From Thermosipho sp. (in: thermotogales) (GTDB lineage Bacteria; Thermotogota; Thermotogae; Thermotogales; Fervidobacteriaceae), in assembly GCA_017656335.1 (NCBI GenBank), contig JACDOA010000009.1, positions 1 through 48,034 on the forward strand: DNA of 48,034 nucleotides, written 5' to 3'. A model generated the notes under the pieces. That model was given only the letters and a program-made list of their open reading frames with translations. It had not been told where the DNA came from and did not search any database. How positions within the stretch are numbered: the first letter of the stretch is position 1; every line of letters begins with the position of its first letter. The translations under genes were made by a program, and so were the position numbers. Below are positions 1-9,859 of the stretch, piece by piece.

Positions 1-1744
1 TAAACCAATTTGGAATTGATTTTGGTGAATTTTTAGGTGAAATTCCAAAGAGAGTAGGTAAAGTCCTTATGTGCCATGCGGCTGGTCTTGACCAATATGG
101 GTTGTCCTCATTTGGCCAATTTATCCAATATTTTGTGGAATATTCATACCAATGAGCTGTATAGAATGCTGGAATACTTGGCATGTCTTGATAGAATAAT
201 TCTTGTATTTTGTAATATACTTTTTTCATATGTTCAGTATCAAGAGTAGAAACAACGGAATCTAACAATTCCATAACTTCTTCATTTTTATATCTTTCCC
301 AGTCTCCTGCCCAGTTTGAAACACCAACTGGACTTGTAAGTCTATAATCTCCAACAAATCTGTAAATATTGTATGGATGATCAAATGATGGTCCAACACT
401 CCAGGAAATAATAAGATCAAATGTACCTTTTGTCATTTCGTCAGCCCAAATAGAATAGTCAGGAAATTCTGGTTTTACATCAATACCGATTTTCTTTAAA
501 TTTACAGCTATCATATTACACATCATCATCCAGTCAGACCATCCATATGGAACTTTTATTTTATATGGACCAAGTTTTTGACCATCTGGTGAAACTCTAA
601 TTCCATCTGGTCCCATTTTAAATCCAGCTTCGTCTAATATTTTATTTGCCATATCTAAATCTGTTGGAACTCTTCCATCTTCTGAACCCCATACTTTTTT
701 TGCAAGGTCATAATCAATGTATTGTTTGTTGGGCTCAAATAAATCAATTACCATTGATGGGTGAGCTTGGCTACCATAGCCGAAATATGCTTTTTGAAGC
801 ATTTCTTTGTAGGGAATTGCATATGCTATAGCCTTTTTAACAGCCGGATTGTTAAGAGGTTCTTTGGTATTGTTTATATATAGAAATCCTACACCATCAG
901 GTAAGAAATATGGTTCGGATTTGTACCACGTTCCGATTTCTAAACCTTTCTTTTCCCAAAGTTCCCATACACTTGGAATAAATAGAGCTGCCCAATCAAC
1001 ATCTCCTTGTTCTACTGCTAATGCAGCGCTATTGTTATCTTTGTAAATTACATGCGCAATATATTTAGGCCTCGGCAAACCAAATATATCCTTACCCCAC
1101 CAATCATCAATTCTTTCATAAACAAGTATATTTGGATCAGAGTAGAAAAGCTTGTAAGGACCTGAAACCACTTGTTCTTTAGGATCATCGTTAATAAAAT
1201 CTCTTACATCCATTCCTTTTGCTTCAATTCTTTGGTAAACGTGTTTTGGAACTATTGCAGTTTGAAATGCGAAATTCAAAAATTGGAAATAATTTACATT
1301 ATCTTCCCTTGCCTTAAATTCAACTGTTTTTTCGTCAATTGCTTTTACATATTCAACGTACACATCCCAACCTGTGCCAGGACCTATACCAATCTTTTTA
1401 GTTAGTTCAAATGTATAAACAAAATCATCTGCAGTAATTGGAAGGCCGTCACTCCATCTAGCTTCTGGTCTAATGTGAATTCTCACTGTCTTATCATTTA
1501 AAAATGTATAACCTTCTGCAATAAGTGGAATCCAAGCATTTTTTCCTAGATCATAAGTAAAAGCCTCCAAATACAAAAATTGATCAGTACCCCACGTACT
1601 TTGTGGACCATAAAGATTAAAAGTAGTTGCAGGTCCCCAAATTGCTCCAGCAACGTAAACTGTTTCATCTCTAGGTAATTGAATCCCTGCAAAACCCGCA
1701 AAAACAAACAAAGAAACAACAATTAAAACAAAATACTTTTTCAT
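1..1744 (-). CDS. ABC transporter family 5 substrate-binding protein (3' end outside window)
   Basis: Extracytoplasmic solute-binding protein of the SBP_bac_5 (peptide/oligosaccharide) class. The start is ATG at 1742-1744, preceded on the minus strand by TAAGGAGGTGA. The first 20 or so residues (MKKYFVLIVVSLFVFAGFAG) form a signal peptide. The mature protein begins with a segment rich in aromatic and Gly residues (ETVYVAGAIWGP), then the typical RIRPEARWSDG-like and ADDFVYTFEL blocks of family 5 proteins. The frame stays open to base 2, so at least 581 residues are visible and only the last few are lost. In Thermotogota many such proteins bind oligosaccharides rather than peptides; the ligand cannot be read here. 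Partner permease and ATPase genes would lie to the left, outside the window. Two 14-bp palindromes lie just upstream. Confidence 0.9.
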   Translation of the reverse strand, partial: MKKYFVLIVVSLFVFAGFAGIQLPRDETVYVAGAIWGPATTFNLYGPQSTWGTDQFLYLEAFTYDLGKNAWIPLIAEGYTFLNDKTVRIHIRPEARWSDGLPITADDFVYTFELTKKIGIGPGTGWDVYVEYVKAIDEKTVEFKAREDNVNYFQFLNFAFQTAIVPKHVYQRIEAKGMDVRDFINDDPKEQVVSGPYKLFYSDPNILVYERIDDWWGKDIFGLPRPKYIAHVIYKDNNSAALAVEQGDVDWAALFIPSVWELWEKKGLEIGTWYKSEPYFLPDGVGFLYINNTKEPLNNPAVKKAIAYAIPYKEMLQKAYFGYGSQAHPSMVIDLFEPNKQYIDYDLAKKVWGSEDGRVPTDLDMANKILDEAGFKMGPDGIRVSPDGQKLGPYKIKVPYGWSDWMMMCNMIAVNLKKIGIDVKPEFPDYSIWADEMTKGTFDLIISWSVGPSFDHPYNIYRFVGDYRLTSPVGVSNWAGDWERYKNEEVMELLDSVVSTLDTEHMKKVYYKIQELFYQDMPSIPAFYTAHWYEYSTKYWINWPNEDNPYWSRPAAWHIRTLPTLFGISPKNSPKSIPNWF

Positions 1745-1780
1745 ACGTTCACCTCCTTATTAAGTGAAATACCAAAAACT

Positions 1781-1823
1781 TGTAAACATTTACATCTTAA
1801 ATATATCAATGTAAATAATTACA
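1781..1823. promoter_or_regulatory. two similar 14-bp operator-like palindromes upstream of the ABC binding protein
   Basis: TGTAAACATTTACA at 1781-1794 has perfect 6-bp arms. TGTAAATAATTACA at 1810-1823 has perfect 5-bp arms. They have the same length and outer sequence, with centres 29 bp apart. They lie 37-80 bases upstream of the binding-protein start, where a sugar-responsive repressor of the LacI or ROK type would act. The regulator is not in the window. Confidence 0.45.
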
Positions 1824-1900
1824 CAAAAAATGTTCTTAATATTACTTAACCTGTTTTAAACTCAATTATGAACAAAAATCATATATACGCTTTTATTTAT

Positions 1901-1923
1901 TAACATATATTTAAAATATGTTA
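1901..1923. promoter_or_regulatory. AT-rich palindrome upstream of queD
   Basis: TAACATAT, 7 bases, then ATATGTTA: perfect 8-bp arms about 42 bases before the queD start, between two divergent genes. It could be an operator or a weak terminator-like hairpin. No recognisable preQ1 riboswitch is seen. Confidence 0.3.
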
Positions 1924-1964
1924 AAATTATTAAAAAGATTAAAAAGATTAAGAGGAGGTATAAT

Positions 1965-2333
1965 ATGCTATTTGTTTCAAAAGAATTTTCTTTTGATGCC
2001 GCCCACAATCTTGTAAAGTATCATGGTAAATGTGAAAAACTTCATGGGCATACATATAAACTTGTTGTAACAGTTGCAGGAAAAAAAGATGATGAAGGGA
2101 TGGTCATTGATTTTAACGAATTGAAAAGAGTTGTAAAAAATTATGTTTTAAATATTCTTGATCATTCGTATATTAATGACATTCTTGAACAACCAAGTGC
2201 AGAAAATATTGCCGAGTGGATATGGAACAAAATTTCAGACAAATTACAAACAGATCGATATTTTCTGTATGAAATAAGATTATACGAAACCCCCACTTCC
2301 TATGTCACACTTAGAAGGGATGATTTAAAATGA
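1965..2333 (+). CDS. queD: 6-carboxytetrahydropterin synthase QueD (PTPS family)
   Basis: Converts dihydroneopterin triphosphate to 6-carboxytetrahydropterin in queuosine/7-deazaguanine synthesis; cytoplasmic. At 122 residues it has the normal family length. Zn-binding histidines are visible at H14 (AAHN) and H27/H29 (HGH), with the catalytic Cys at position 23 in C-E-K-L-H-G-H, the spacing typical of QueD rather than of Cys-less PTPS-III. DFNELK and LDHSYIND are the usual downstream motifs. A strong site (AGAGGAGGT) sits 7 bases before ATG. Its stop overlaps the next gene's start (ATGA), so the pair is probably translationally coupled. No other queuosine gene is adjacent. A role in folate or another pterin pathway cannot be excluded. 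Confidence 0.88.
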   Translation: MLFVSKEFSFDAAHNLVKYHGKCEKLHGHTYKLVVTVAGKKDDEGMVIDFNELKRVVKNYVLNILDHSYINDILEQPSAENIAEWIWNKISDKLQTDRYFLYEIRLYETPTSYVTLRRDDLK

Positions 2334-3484
2334 CAAGCTTTGATAAAATTATCGAAAGAAGAGGAACTAATTCATATAAATGGGACTTTGGTCATAACAC
2401 TCGTATAAAAAACCTTCTTCCTCTATGGGTTGCAGACATGGATTTCGAAACACCAAAAGGAGTAATTGAAGCCATGAAAAACAGAGTAAATCACGGAATA
2501 TACGGATATACCTTTCGGCCAGATTCATATTATCAATCTATAATTTCGTGGTTCAAAGAAATTCATGACATTGAAATTAAAAAAGATTGGATCGTTCCTA
2601 TTCCAGGTGTTGTTCCTGGAATTTCTTTTGCTATACAAGCCTTTACAAATCCAGGTGATAAAATAATCATTCAACCACCTGTTTATCGACCTTTTTATGA
2701 AGTTATTACTGAACTTGGAAGAAGAATTAATCTTAATCCTTTGATTGAAGAGAATGGTTATTATAAAATGGACTTTGAAAACCTTGAAAAAATTATCGAT
2801 GAAAGAACAAGAATGTTAATTTTGTGTAGTCCACATAATCCCGTTGGAAGGGTATGGAAAAAAGAAGAATTGGAAAGACTTGGAGAAATTTGTATAAGGA
2901 AAAATATAATTATAGTTTCTGATGAAATACACGCAGATATTGTTTATAGTCCCAGTAAACATAATGTTTTAATTTCTGTTTCCGAAAAACTATTGGATAA
3001 TACTATTATTTTAACTGCACCTAACAAAACCTTCAATATTGCTGGCTTACAATCAGGGAATGCATTTATTCCTAGTAAAAAACTTAAGGATCAATTCTCT
3101 GCAGTAATTAACTCCCAACATTTAAGTATGTCAAATATTTTTGGGATTGTAGCAACAGAAGCAGCTTATAAATATGGCAAAACTTGGTTAAATAGTCTTT
3201 TAGATTACTTATATAAAAACGCCGAATTTGTAAAAAGCTACCTTGAAAGCAAAACCAATGTTAAAACTCAGATTCCTGAAGGAACGTTTTTGATGTGGCT
3301 TGATTTCAGAAATTATAATTCTAAAGATGATATTCACAAAAAACTTCTTGAAAATGGATTGTGGTTAAATGAAGGAAAAGAATTTGGAAAAGAAGGAATT
3401 GGTTTTGAAAGGATGAACATAGCAACTTCACGAAAAATCATTGAAAAAGCATTAAAAATAATCGAAAAAACCGTAAAAAAATAA
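2330..3484 (+). CDS. MalY/PatB-like PLP-dependent aminotransferase or C-S lyase
   Basis: Fold-type I PLP enzyme of the MalY/PatB subgroup, 384 residues. Members cleave cystathionine or Cys conjugates, or transaminate. Visible family features are LWVADMDFETP near the N terminus, SPHNPVGRVW in the cofactor region, SDEIHADI (the PLP-pyridine Asp), and the Schiff-base lysine K233 in APNKTFN. An Arg near the C terminus (the RMNIAT segment) fits the carboxylate-binding site. The start overlaps the queD stop by 4 bases, so the two genes probably share one mRNA; a functional link to queuosine is not evident. The exact substrate cannot be read from sequence. Confidence 0.85.
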   Translation: MTSFDKIIERRGTNSYKWDFGHNTRIKNLLPLWVADMDFETPKGVIEAMKNRVNHGIYGYTFRPDSYYQSIISWFKEIHDIEIKKDWIVPIPGVVPGISFAIQAFTNPGDKIIIQPPVYRPFYEVITELGRRINLNPLIEENGYYKMDFENLEKIIDERTRMLILCSPHNPVGRVWKKEELERLGEICIRKNIIIVSDEIHADIVYSPSKHNVLISVSEKLLDNTIILTAPNKTFNIAGLQSGNAFIPSKKLKDQFSAVINSQHLSMSNIFGIVATEAAYKYGKTWLNSLLDYLYKNAEFVKSYLESKTNVKTQIPEGTFLMWLDFRNYNSKDDIHKKLLENGLWLNEGKEFGKEGIGFERMNIATSRKIIEKALKIIEKTVKK

Positions 3485-3505
3485 GCCACCATAATGGTGG
3501 CTTAT
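3481..3505. terminator. bidirectional rho-independent terminator
   Basis: ATAAGCCACC, 5-base loop, GGTGGCTTAT: perfect 10-bp stem. It is followed on the plus strand by TTTTCT and flanked on the other side by an A-run that becomes a T-run on the minus strand. It serves the converging aminotransferase and trkH genes, and the aminotransferase stop TAA lies inside the stem. Confidence 0.9.
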
Positions 3506-3508
3506 TTT

Positions 3509-4999
3509 CTATAGTTTACTTTTTTTTATTTTATCATATAGATCTATAAATAGTTTCGATAGAGCATAAATTATGACCAAAAATTCAAGCCTACCAGCAA
3601 ACATGGCAATAGTTAATGTCCACATTGCACCAAGAGGCATGGTAGAAGAAGTTATTCCTACTGATAAACCTACACCATTCATAGCAGAAGAAAATTCAAA
3701 CATAGACTCTGTTAAACTATAACCGTAAAGAGATAAAATTATACTTCCAACAAAAAATGTAGAAAAATACATAGAAAAAACTATCAAAATTTCTTTAATA
3801 TCTTCATAACTAACAAAATTCCTATTTTGTCCCTTCCAAACAGCTACTTTAGTCACACTTCTAGATGGTAATAAAAATTCTTTTATCGAATGTAATACTA
3901 CTTTGATTGTCACCCAAATACGATATTGTTTTAAACCACCTGCTGTGGAGTCCATACCTCCTCCAGCTAGCATTAAAGAAGTTAAAATGAACATAGCAAC
4001 ACCGAAATTTATCCACAGAGGGTTTGAAAGATCAACCGTCGAAAAACCAGTTCCAGTTAAGGCTGATGTTGTTTGAAAAATAGCCTGTCTAAAACCTTCA
4101 GAAAAATTTGTAAATATTTTCCCGAGACCATTCAAAGTTATTATTAAAGTCGTTATAAATATTGTTGAAATCATAAGCCATGGTTCACCATTTCTTACTA
4201 AAGCTTTGAAATTCCCACGCCATAAAGCATAATGAACTCCAAATCCCGTTCCACCCATAAACATCAGTATCATCGTTACAATTTCAATATTTAAATTATT
4301 ATATTGACCAATACTTGCATTTTTAACTGAAAAACCTCCAGTTGCAAGTGCTGTTAATGAATGATTAAAAGCATCAAAAAGAGGCATTCCTGCAATATTC
4401 AATGAAATTACTCCAATTACAGCATAAACTACGTATATGAGAGAAATAATTCTAGCAGATCTTTTAATATTTGGGGCAATATTGTCAACTCTGCCTTCTG
4501 CATGATACATTCCAAACCCCTTAGGACCTATAACCGAGCCCATCATTATAAGGGCAAATCCTGCACCACCAATAAATTGCATCAAACTTCTCCAAACTAA
4601 AATAAGTTTGGATGCATGCTCCACATCTTGAAACATAGTCAATCCTGTTGTAGTAAATCCACTAGTTGCCTCAAAAACTGCCTGCGAAAATGTTAGATGT
4701 TCGATTAAAACAAAAGGTATAGAACCAATTAATACAACAGAAAGCCAGGTGAAAAGAACAATAACAGCTCCTTCTCTAACTGTAACAGTGGGGGAAGATT
4801 CAAGTTTGGAAATTTTCTTCAAAAAAATTCCCAACCCTAATGAAACAGCTGAAGAAATAATAAATGCAAGAATATGCATCCATTCAAAAGGAAAAAAGAA
4901 TGCAAAAATGGTAGGAATCAAAAGAATTATTGGATAGAATAAAAGAACATTTCCTACATTAAAAAATATAATTTGATATTGCTCAGATTTTTTTGGCAT
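3509..4999 (-). CDS. trkH: TrkH/KtrB-family potassium uptake membrane subunit
   Basis: Integral membrane K+ channel subunit of the SKT superfamily, gated by TrkA-type regulators. About 496 residues with multiple hydrophobic segments and the four pore-loop repeats: SGFTTTGLT, LATGGFSV, SALTGTGFSTVD and SAMNGVGLSVG. Each carries the selectivity-filter Gly. I place the start at ATG 4997-4999 (MPKKSEQ) because AGGTG ends 6 bases before it; the upstream in-frame GTG at 5006-5008 is inside that ribosome site. It overlaps the end of the preceding trkA by 17 bases, so translation is coupled. It is the last gene of the operon and ends at the shared terminator. Confidence 0.92.
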   Translation of the reverse strand: MPKKSEQYQIIFFNVGNVLLFYPIILLIPTIFAFFFPFEWMHILAFIISSAVSLGLGIFLKKISKLESSPTVTVREGAVIVLFTWLSVVLIGSIPFVLIEHLTFSQAVFEATSGFTTTGLTMFQDVEHASKLILVWRSLMQFIGGAGFALIMMGSVIGPKGFGMYHAEGRVDNIAPNIKRSARIISLIYVVYAVIGVISLNIAGMPLFDAFNHSLTALATGGFSVKNASIGQYNNLNIEIVTMILMFMGGTGFGVHYALWRGNFKALVRNGEPWLMISTIFITTLIITLNGLGKIFTNFSEGFRQAIFQTTSALTGTGFSTVDLSNPLWINFGVAMFILTSLMLAGGGMDSTAGGLKQYRIWVTIKVVLHSIKEFLLPSRSVTKVAVWKGQNRNFVSYEDIKEILIVFSMYFSTFFVGSIILSLYGYSLTESMFEFSSAMNGVGLSVGITSSTMPLGAMWTLTIAMFAGRLEFLVIIYALSKLFIDLYDKIKKSKL

Positions 5000-5660
5000 C
5001 TTTTTCACCTGTTAACAGATTTGCTATTTCTGTTTGAACAGTAGGAACAGCAACAATAAACAATATATCACCAATATCTAATATAGTATCCCCATGAGGA
5101 ATTATTACTTCACCTTTTCTCAAAATTCCTCCAACTACGCAATCATGTGGTAATCCAATATCTTTTAATTTTTTACCAATAACCTTAGAATTTTCTGGTA
5201 TTTCAATTTTTAAGAAAGCAAGTTTTCCTTCTTCAAGTGATAGAAATTCTTCCAATTCCTTACCAAACAATAAATTTTCTACAGCTCTTTGCATCATAGT
5301 TGTGGTACTCACAGCTGCAGAAATACCCAGTTTATTAAATAATTCTATATTATCAGGATTGTTAATTAAAGTTACAATATTTTTAACTCCAAAAATTTTT
5401 TTTGCAAGTTGAGTGATTATTAAGTTTTCCTTGTCTTTATTGGTTAGAACAACTATAATATCTTCTTCTTCAATATCAAGTTGTTCTAAAACAGATCTTT
5501 TGCTAGCATCACCATGAACAATTACAGCTTTTAAATCTCTGGCAAAATCTTCACATAATTGCGCATCCTTGTTAACTACATAAATTCTATAACCTTTACT
5601 TGAAATAGATTTTGCCAAAAAATATGCTATTCGTTCCCCTCCAATTATTACAACCTTCAT
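4983..5660 (-). CDS. trkA: TrkA-type potassium channel regulatory subunit (RCK N + C domains)
   Basis: Cytoplasmic ring subunit that binds NAD(H) or ATP/ADP and gates TrkH. 225 residues: Rossmann RCK_N domain at about 1-130 and RCK_C (TrkA_C) at about 135-215 (KLKDIGLPHDCVVGGI, then DTILDIGDILFIV). The nucleotide loop is degenerate: MKVVIIGGERIAYFLA instead of GxGxxG, so its nucleotide affinity may differ from that of the partner encoded next to it. Its start overlaps the upstream single-domain trkA stop by 4 bases. It is followed by trkH with overlap, which fits a coupled KtrA/B- or TrkA/H-like complex. Confidence 0.9.
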   Translation of the reverse strand: MKVVIIGGERIAYFLAKSISSKGYRIYVVNKDAQLCEDFARDLKAVIVHGDASKRSVLEQLDIEEEDIIVVLTNKDKENLIITQLAKKIFGVKNIVTLINNPDNIELFNKLGISAAVSTTTMMQRAVENLLFGKELEEFLSLEEGKLAFLKIEIPENSKVIGKKLKDIGLPHDCVVGGILRKGEVIIPHGDTILDIGDILFIVAVPTVQTEIANLLTGEKDAKKI

Positions 5661-6088
5661 TTATAATCACCAACCACAAAATCAGATAACTTATCTATAG
5701 CAAGTACTGTCGGAGAAATAACTTCAACATCATATTCTCTAAATAGCTGTATATTATCGGGCTCATAAACACGAGCAATTACTTTTTTCACCGCAAAATA
5801 ATATTTACAGGCCATGGAAATTAAAAAATTTGTATTATCATCTTCTGTTAATACAAAAACATAATCAGCTCTATCTATTTTTGCTTCCATTAATACATCT
5901 TTTTCAGTTGCATCACCGAAAATTGTAAAGCCTGTAAATTCAACGGTAAGATTTTCAAAAGCTTTTTCATTCTTGTCTATCACAACAACATTATGTCCTA
6001 TTGAAGATGCTCTACTAGCAACATTTGCTCCAACTTTTCCACAACCAATTATTACTAAATATAAATTGTCTTTACTTTTATTCCTCAT
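5657..6088 (-). CDS. single-domain TrkA_N (RCK_N) protein
   Basis: 143 residues containing only the Rossmann RCK_N domain. It has an intact loop IIGCGKVGANVA (GxGxxG) and the terminal acidic residue VVIDKN. There is no RCK_C domain. I choose ATG 6086-6088 (MRNKSKDN) because AGGTGG lies 6 bases upstream; longer in-frame starts would overlap the preceding gene by 56 bases. The 11-base overlap with the response regulator end and 4-base overlap with the next trkA indicate tight coupling. Together with the neighbour it looks like a split or duplicated TrkA, as in Thermotoga, where short TrkA proteins are encoded in tandem. Confidence 0.85.
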   Translation of the reverse strand: MRNKSKDNLYLVIIGCGKVGANVASRASSIGHNVVVIDKNEKAFENLTVEFTGFTIFGDATEKDVLMEAKIDRADYVFVLTEDDNTNFLISMACKYYFAVKKVIARVYEPDNIQLFREYDVEVISPTVLAIDKLSDFVVGDYK

Positions 6089-6686
6089 CTTTCTCCACCT
6101 TCTCTTTGTTTGGATCAAGAGCCTTGGCTGCATTTAAATGTCTTAAAGCAAGTTCTCTATTTCCTCTTCTTTTTAGCAGTTCATACATTAAATAATGAGG
6201 TGCTGGTGAAGATGGAGCAAATTTAAACATTTGCCGAATTGATTTCTCTGCCCTATTTAAATCGCCTTTTTTAATATATTCGTTTGCTTCTCTTAAGAGT
6301 CTATCAAAAGTTTCTTTTGGTTTTTCGAGTAAATTTTTTACTTTGGATATTAATTCTTCTTTTGTAAAAGGTTTTGATAAATAGTCAACATTTTCAAACT
6401 TAAATAGTTCAGAGATAACTTCAGGCTTCACATACGCTGAAATAATTAAAATTGGGATATCAATTCCTTCCTTTCTAATTTCCCTGATCAAATCTAGTCC
6501 AGATTTACCCGGCAATTTTATATCAGTAATTATTAAATCATATTTTTTTTCATTATTATTAAAAAAAATTTTCAAGGCTTCTTCTGCACTCACGAAAGAA
6601 TCAATTTTGACTGATTCATCAGCCAAAAACCTCTCTATTAAAAATCTAACATTTCTTTCATCATCTACAACCAAGAAATCTGGCAT
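6078..6686 (-). CDS. response regulator receiver with C-terminal TPR-like region
   Basis: 202 residues. Receiver domain at about 1-120 with the acidic pair DD (LVVDDE), phosphoacceptor Asp in LIITDIKLPG, a conserved Ser/Thr-Ala (ISAY) and Lys in LSKPF. The rest is helical (EANEYIKKGDLNRAEKSI, then RGNRELALRHLNAAKAL) and resembles one or two TPR units; no DNA-binding domain is present. ATG 6684-6686 is preceded by AAGGAGGTAAAT; the longer TTG start lies inside that ribosome site. It is first gene of the potassium-uptake operon, so it may relay a signal by protein contact. No histidine kinase is nearby. Only 50 bases separate it from pgk-tpi and they contain the pgk terminator, so it may depend on readthrough or a promoter inside pgk-tpi. 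Confidence 0.85.
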   Translation of the reverse strand: MPDFLVVDDERNVRFLIERFLADESVKIDSFVSAEEALKIFFNNNEKKYDLIITDIKLPGKSGLDLIREIRKEGIDIPILIISAYVKPEVISELFKFENVDYLSKPFTKEELISKVKNLLEKPKETFDRLLREANEYIKKGDLNRAEKSIRQMFKFAPSSPAPHYLMYELLKRRGNRELALRHLNAAKALDPNKEKVEKDEE

Positions 6687-6700
6687 ATTTACCTCCTTCA

Positions 6701-6733
6701 AAAAGAAAAAGTTAGGGGGATTTTCCCCCTAAC
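6701..6733 (-). terminator. rho-independent terminator after pgk-tpi
   Basis: Minus strand GTTAGGGGGA, 3-base loop, TCCCCCTAAC, then TTTTTCTTTTT. It is strong and begins 4 bases after the pgk-tpi stop. It lies directly before the ribosome site of the response regulator, so it may also set how much glycolytic transcription enters the trk operon. Confidence 0.88.
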
Positions 6734-6736
6734 ATA

Positions 6737-8689
6737 TTATACCACTCTTGAAATAATATTACCAAGTTCTAAAAAACTTTCTTTTAAACTTGCGCCACCA
6801 ACAAGACCACCATCAATATCAGGCTGTATAATCAAACTGAAGAAATTATGTGGTTTTACACTTCCACCATATAGAATTCTGACTTTCTCGACACTTTCTT
6901 TGGAATACATTTCACTTAAAAGCTCTCTTATAAATCTATGAACTTCTTGTGCTTGCTTAGGAGTTGCAACTTTTCCTGTACCAATAGCCCACACTGGTTC
7001 ATAAGCAATAATAACTTTTTCTATATCTTCAACACCTTTTACACCTTTACGTATTTGAGTTTCTACTACTGCAAATGTTAGACCTTCTTCTCTCTCCTCT
7101 AATCTTTCTCCTACACATAAAATAGGTGTAATCCCAACTTCTAACGCTTTCAATACTTTTTTATTAATTAAATCATCAGTCTCTCCAAAAATATGTCTTC
7201 TTTCACTATGTCCTAAAATTACATATTCAACGCCAATTTCCTTCAACATCTTCCAGGAAATTTCTCCAGTAAAAGCACCTGAATCTTCATAATACATGTT
7301 TTGAGCCGCAATTTTTATATTTGAATCTCTTAAAATTTCATATACTCCCGGGATAGAAACAAATGGTGGCGCCACAATAATATCATATTCTTTTACACCA
7401 ACAAAACCGTTCAATAATACACTAGAAAATTGTATTGCTTCAGTTGGAGTTTTATTCATTTTCCAATTTCCTGCTAAAATCAATCTCCTAATTTTTTTTT
7501 TATTTGTTATAGATGAAATTCCTGGCAATTCTTTTCCTTCAAGAAATTCAAGTGATGCTCCACCTCCAGTTGAAACATGGGAGAATTTATCTTTTATTCC
7601 AAATTTTGTAACTGCTGCTGCACTATCCCCTCCACCAACTACTGAAATTGCTCCTTTAGTAGTTTCCTCAGCTATTGCAAGCGCTATTTCTTTGGTTCCA
7701 GTTGAAAAATCATCAATTTCAAAAACACCCATTGGTCCATTCCAAGCAATAGTCTTTGCACCACTTAATTTTTCTTTAAATAATTTCACAGATTCAGGAC
7801 CAATATCGAGGCCCATCCAACCTTCTGGAACGCCTTCATCAAGATTATATATTCTCTTTTCAACACCCAGTTCTATTTTTTGAGCACAAATTGCATCAAC
7901 TGGTAATACTATTTCAACACCTTTTTCTTCAGACCTTTTTATTAAATCTTTTGCAAGATCTAATTTATCCTCCTCAACTAATGAAGAACCTATATTCTTT
8001 CCTAATGCTTTCAAGAAAGTAAACATCATTGCTCCACCAATCAATATTTTATCAGCCTTTTCAAGTAAGTTAGTAATTACACCAATTTTATCAGAAACTT
8101 TTGCACCACCCAAAACTACAACGTATGGCTTCTCGGGATTTAATGCAGCTTTTGAAAGAAATTTAATTTCTTTCTCCATTAAAAAGCCCGCAACACTCGG
8201 AATGTATTGTGCTATACCTACATTACTAGCATGTGCTCTGTGAGCTGTTCCAAAGGCATCATTAACATGTAAATCTGCTAAATCTGCCCATTTTTTTGCA
8301 AGTTCGGGGTCATTTTTTGTTTCTCCCTTATCAAATCTTGTATTTTCAAGCAAAATAATATCGCCAGGTTTAGCATCATTTACAGCTTTGTCAACTTCGG
8401 GGCCATATAAATAAGGAACAAATTTTACTTCTTTTCCAAGTAATTCAGAAAGCCTCTCGGCAACTGGTTTTAGTGAAAATTCTGGTTTGGGTTCACCTTT
8501 AGGTCTTCCAAGATGTGATAGCAAAATGACTATTGATTCTTGTTCGATTGCATATTTTATAGTTGGCAAAGCACCTATTAATCTTGTGTCATCAGTAATC
8601 TTTCCGTCCTTTATTGGGACGTTGAAATCCACTCTCATTATTACTTTTTTATCCTTTATATCTACATCTCGAATTGTTAATTTTTCCAT
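6737..8689 (-). CDS. pgk-tpi: bifunctional phosphoglycerate kinase / triosephosphate isomerase fusion
   Basis: 650 residues. Residues 1 to about 397 are PGK (N-terminal [16 protein letters not shown]-terminal GGGDSAAA and STGGGASLE). After a short KKK linker, residues about 401-650 are TIM with catalytic residues in NWKMN (Lys), ILGHSERR (His) and [11 protein letters not shown] (Glu). It catalyses two steps of glycolysis. Such fusions are characteristic of Thermotogales; in T. maritima both free PGK and the fusion are known. Of two adjacent ATGs I chose the inner one (MEKLTIRD), 7 bases from GGAGG. The linker is encoded by ten As and offers a frameshift route to free PGK (see findings). It follows gap in the same orientation. 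Confidence 0.95.
   Translation of the reverse strand: MEKLTIRDVDIKDKKVIMRVDFNVPIKDGKITDDTRLIGALPTIKYAIEQESIVILLSHLGRPKGEPKPEFSLKPVAERLSELLGKEVKFVPYLYGPEVDKAVNDAKPGDIILLENTRFDKGETKNDPELAKKWADLADLHVNDAFGTAHRAHASNVGIAQYIPSVAGFLMEKEIKFLSKAALNPEKPYVVVLGGAKVSDKIGVITNLLEKADKILIGGAMMFTFLKALGKNIGSSLVEEDKLDLAKDLIKRSEEKGVEIVLPVDAICAQKIELGVEKRIYNLDEGVPEGWMGLDIGPESVKLFKEKLSGAKTIAWNGPMGVFEIDDFSTGTKEIALAIAEETTKGAISVVGGGDSAAAVTKFGIKDKFSHVSTGGGASLEFLEGKELPGISSITNKKKIRRLILAGNWKMNKTPTEAIQFSSVLLNGFVGVKEYDIIVAPPFVSIPGVYEILRDSNIKIAAQNMYYEDSGAFTGEISWKMLKEIGVEYVILGHSERRHIFGETDDLINKKVLKALEVGITPILCVGERLEEREEGLTFAVVETQIRKGVKGVEDIEKVIIAYEPVWAIGTGKVATPKQAQEVHRFIRELLSEMYSKESVEKVRILYGGSVKPHNFFSLIIQPDIDGGLVGGASLKESFLELGNIISRVV
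7492..7501 (-). promoter_or_regulatory. A10 slip site at the PGK/TIM junction
   Basis: On the minus strand the coding sequence is AAT, ten As, then TTAGGAGATTGA. The zero frame reads K-K-K-I-R-R-L into TIM. One extra A (or a -1 shift) gives AAT TAG. One A fewer (or +1) gives TTA GGA GAT TGA. Both alternatives stop within five codons of the PGK end. Confidence 0.6.
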
Positions 8690-8714
8690 CATTACACCTC
8701 CCTATTTAAATAAT

Positions 8715-8731
8715 GGGGGCATATTGCCCCC
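8715..8731 (-). terminator. hairpin between gap and pgk-tpi (weak terminator or attenuator)
   Basis: GGGGGC, 5 bases, GCCCCC on both strands: a 6-bp GC-only stem. On the minus strand it is followed by ATTATTTAAA rather than a clean T-run, so partial termination or mRNA stabilisation between gap and pgk-tpi is more likely than full termination. Confidence 0.5.
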
Positions 8732-8753
8732 TAAATTAAACTTAAATTTTATA

Positions 8754-9812
<1,059 letters not shown>

Positions 9813-9859
9813 TTAGTGAATTTTCATGAATTTTTCGTTACAATTCATACAAAGTTGGC

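Noticed and set aside
1901-1964. preQ1 riboswitch before queD
   Set aside because: The leader is very short and AT-only; no C-rich loop or H-type pseudoknot pattern was found.
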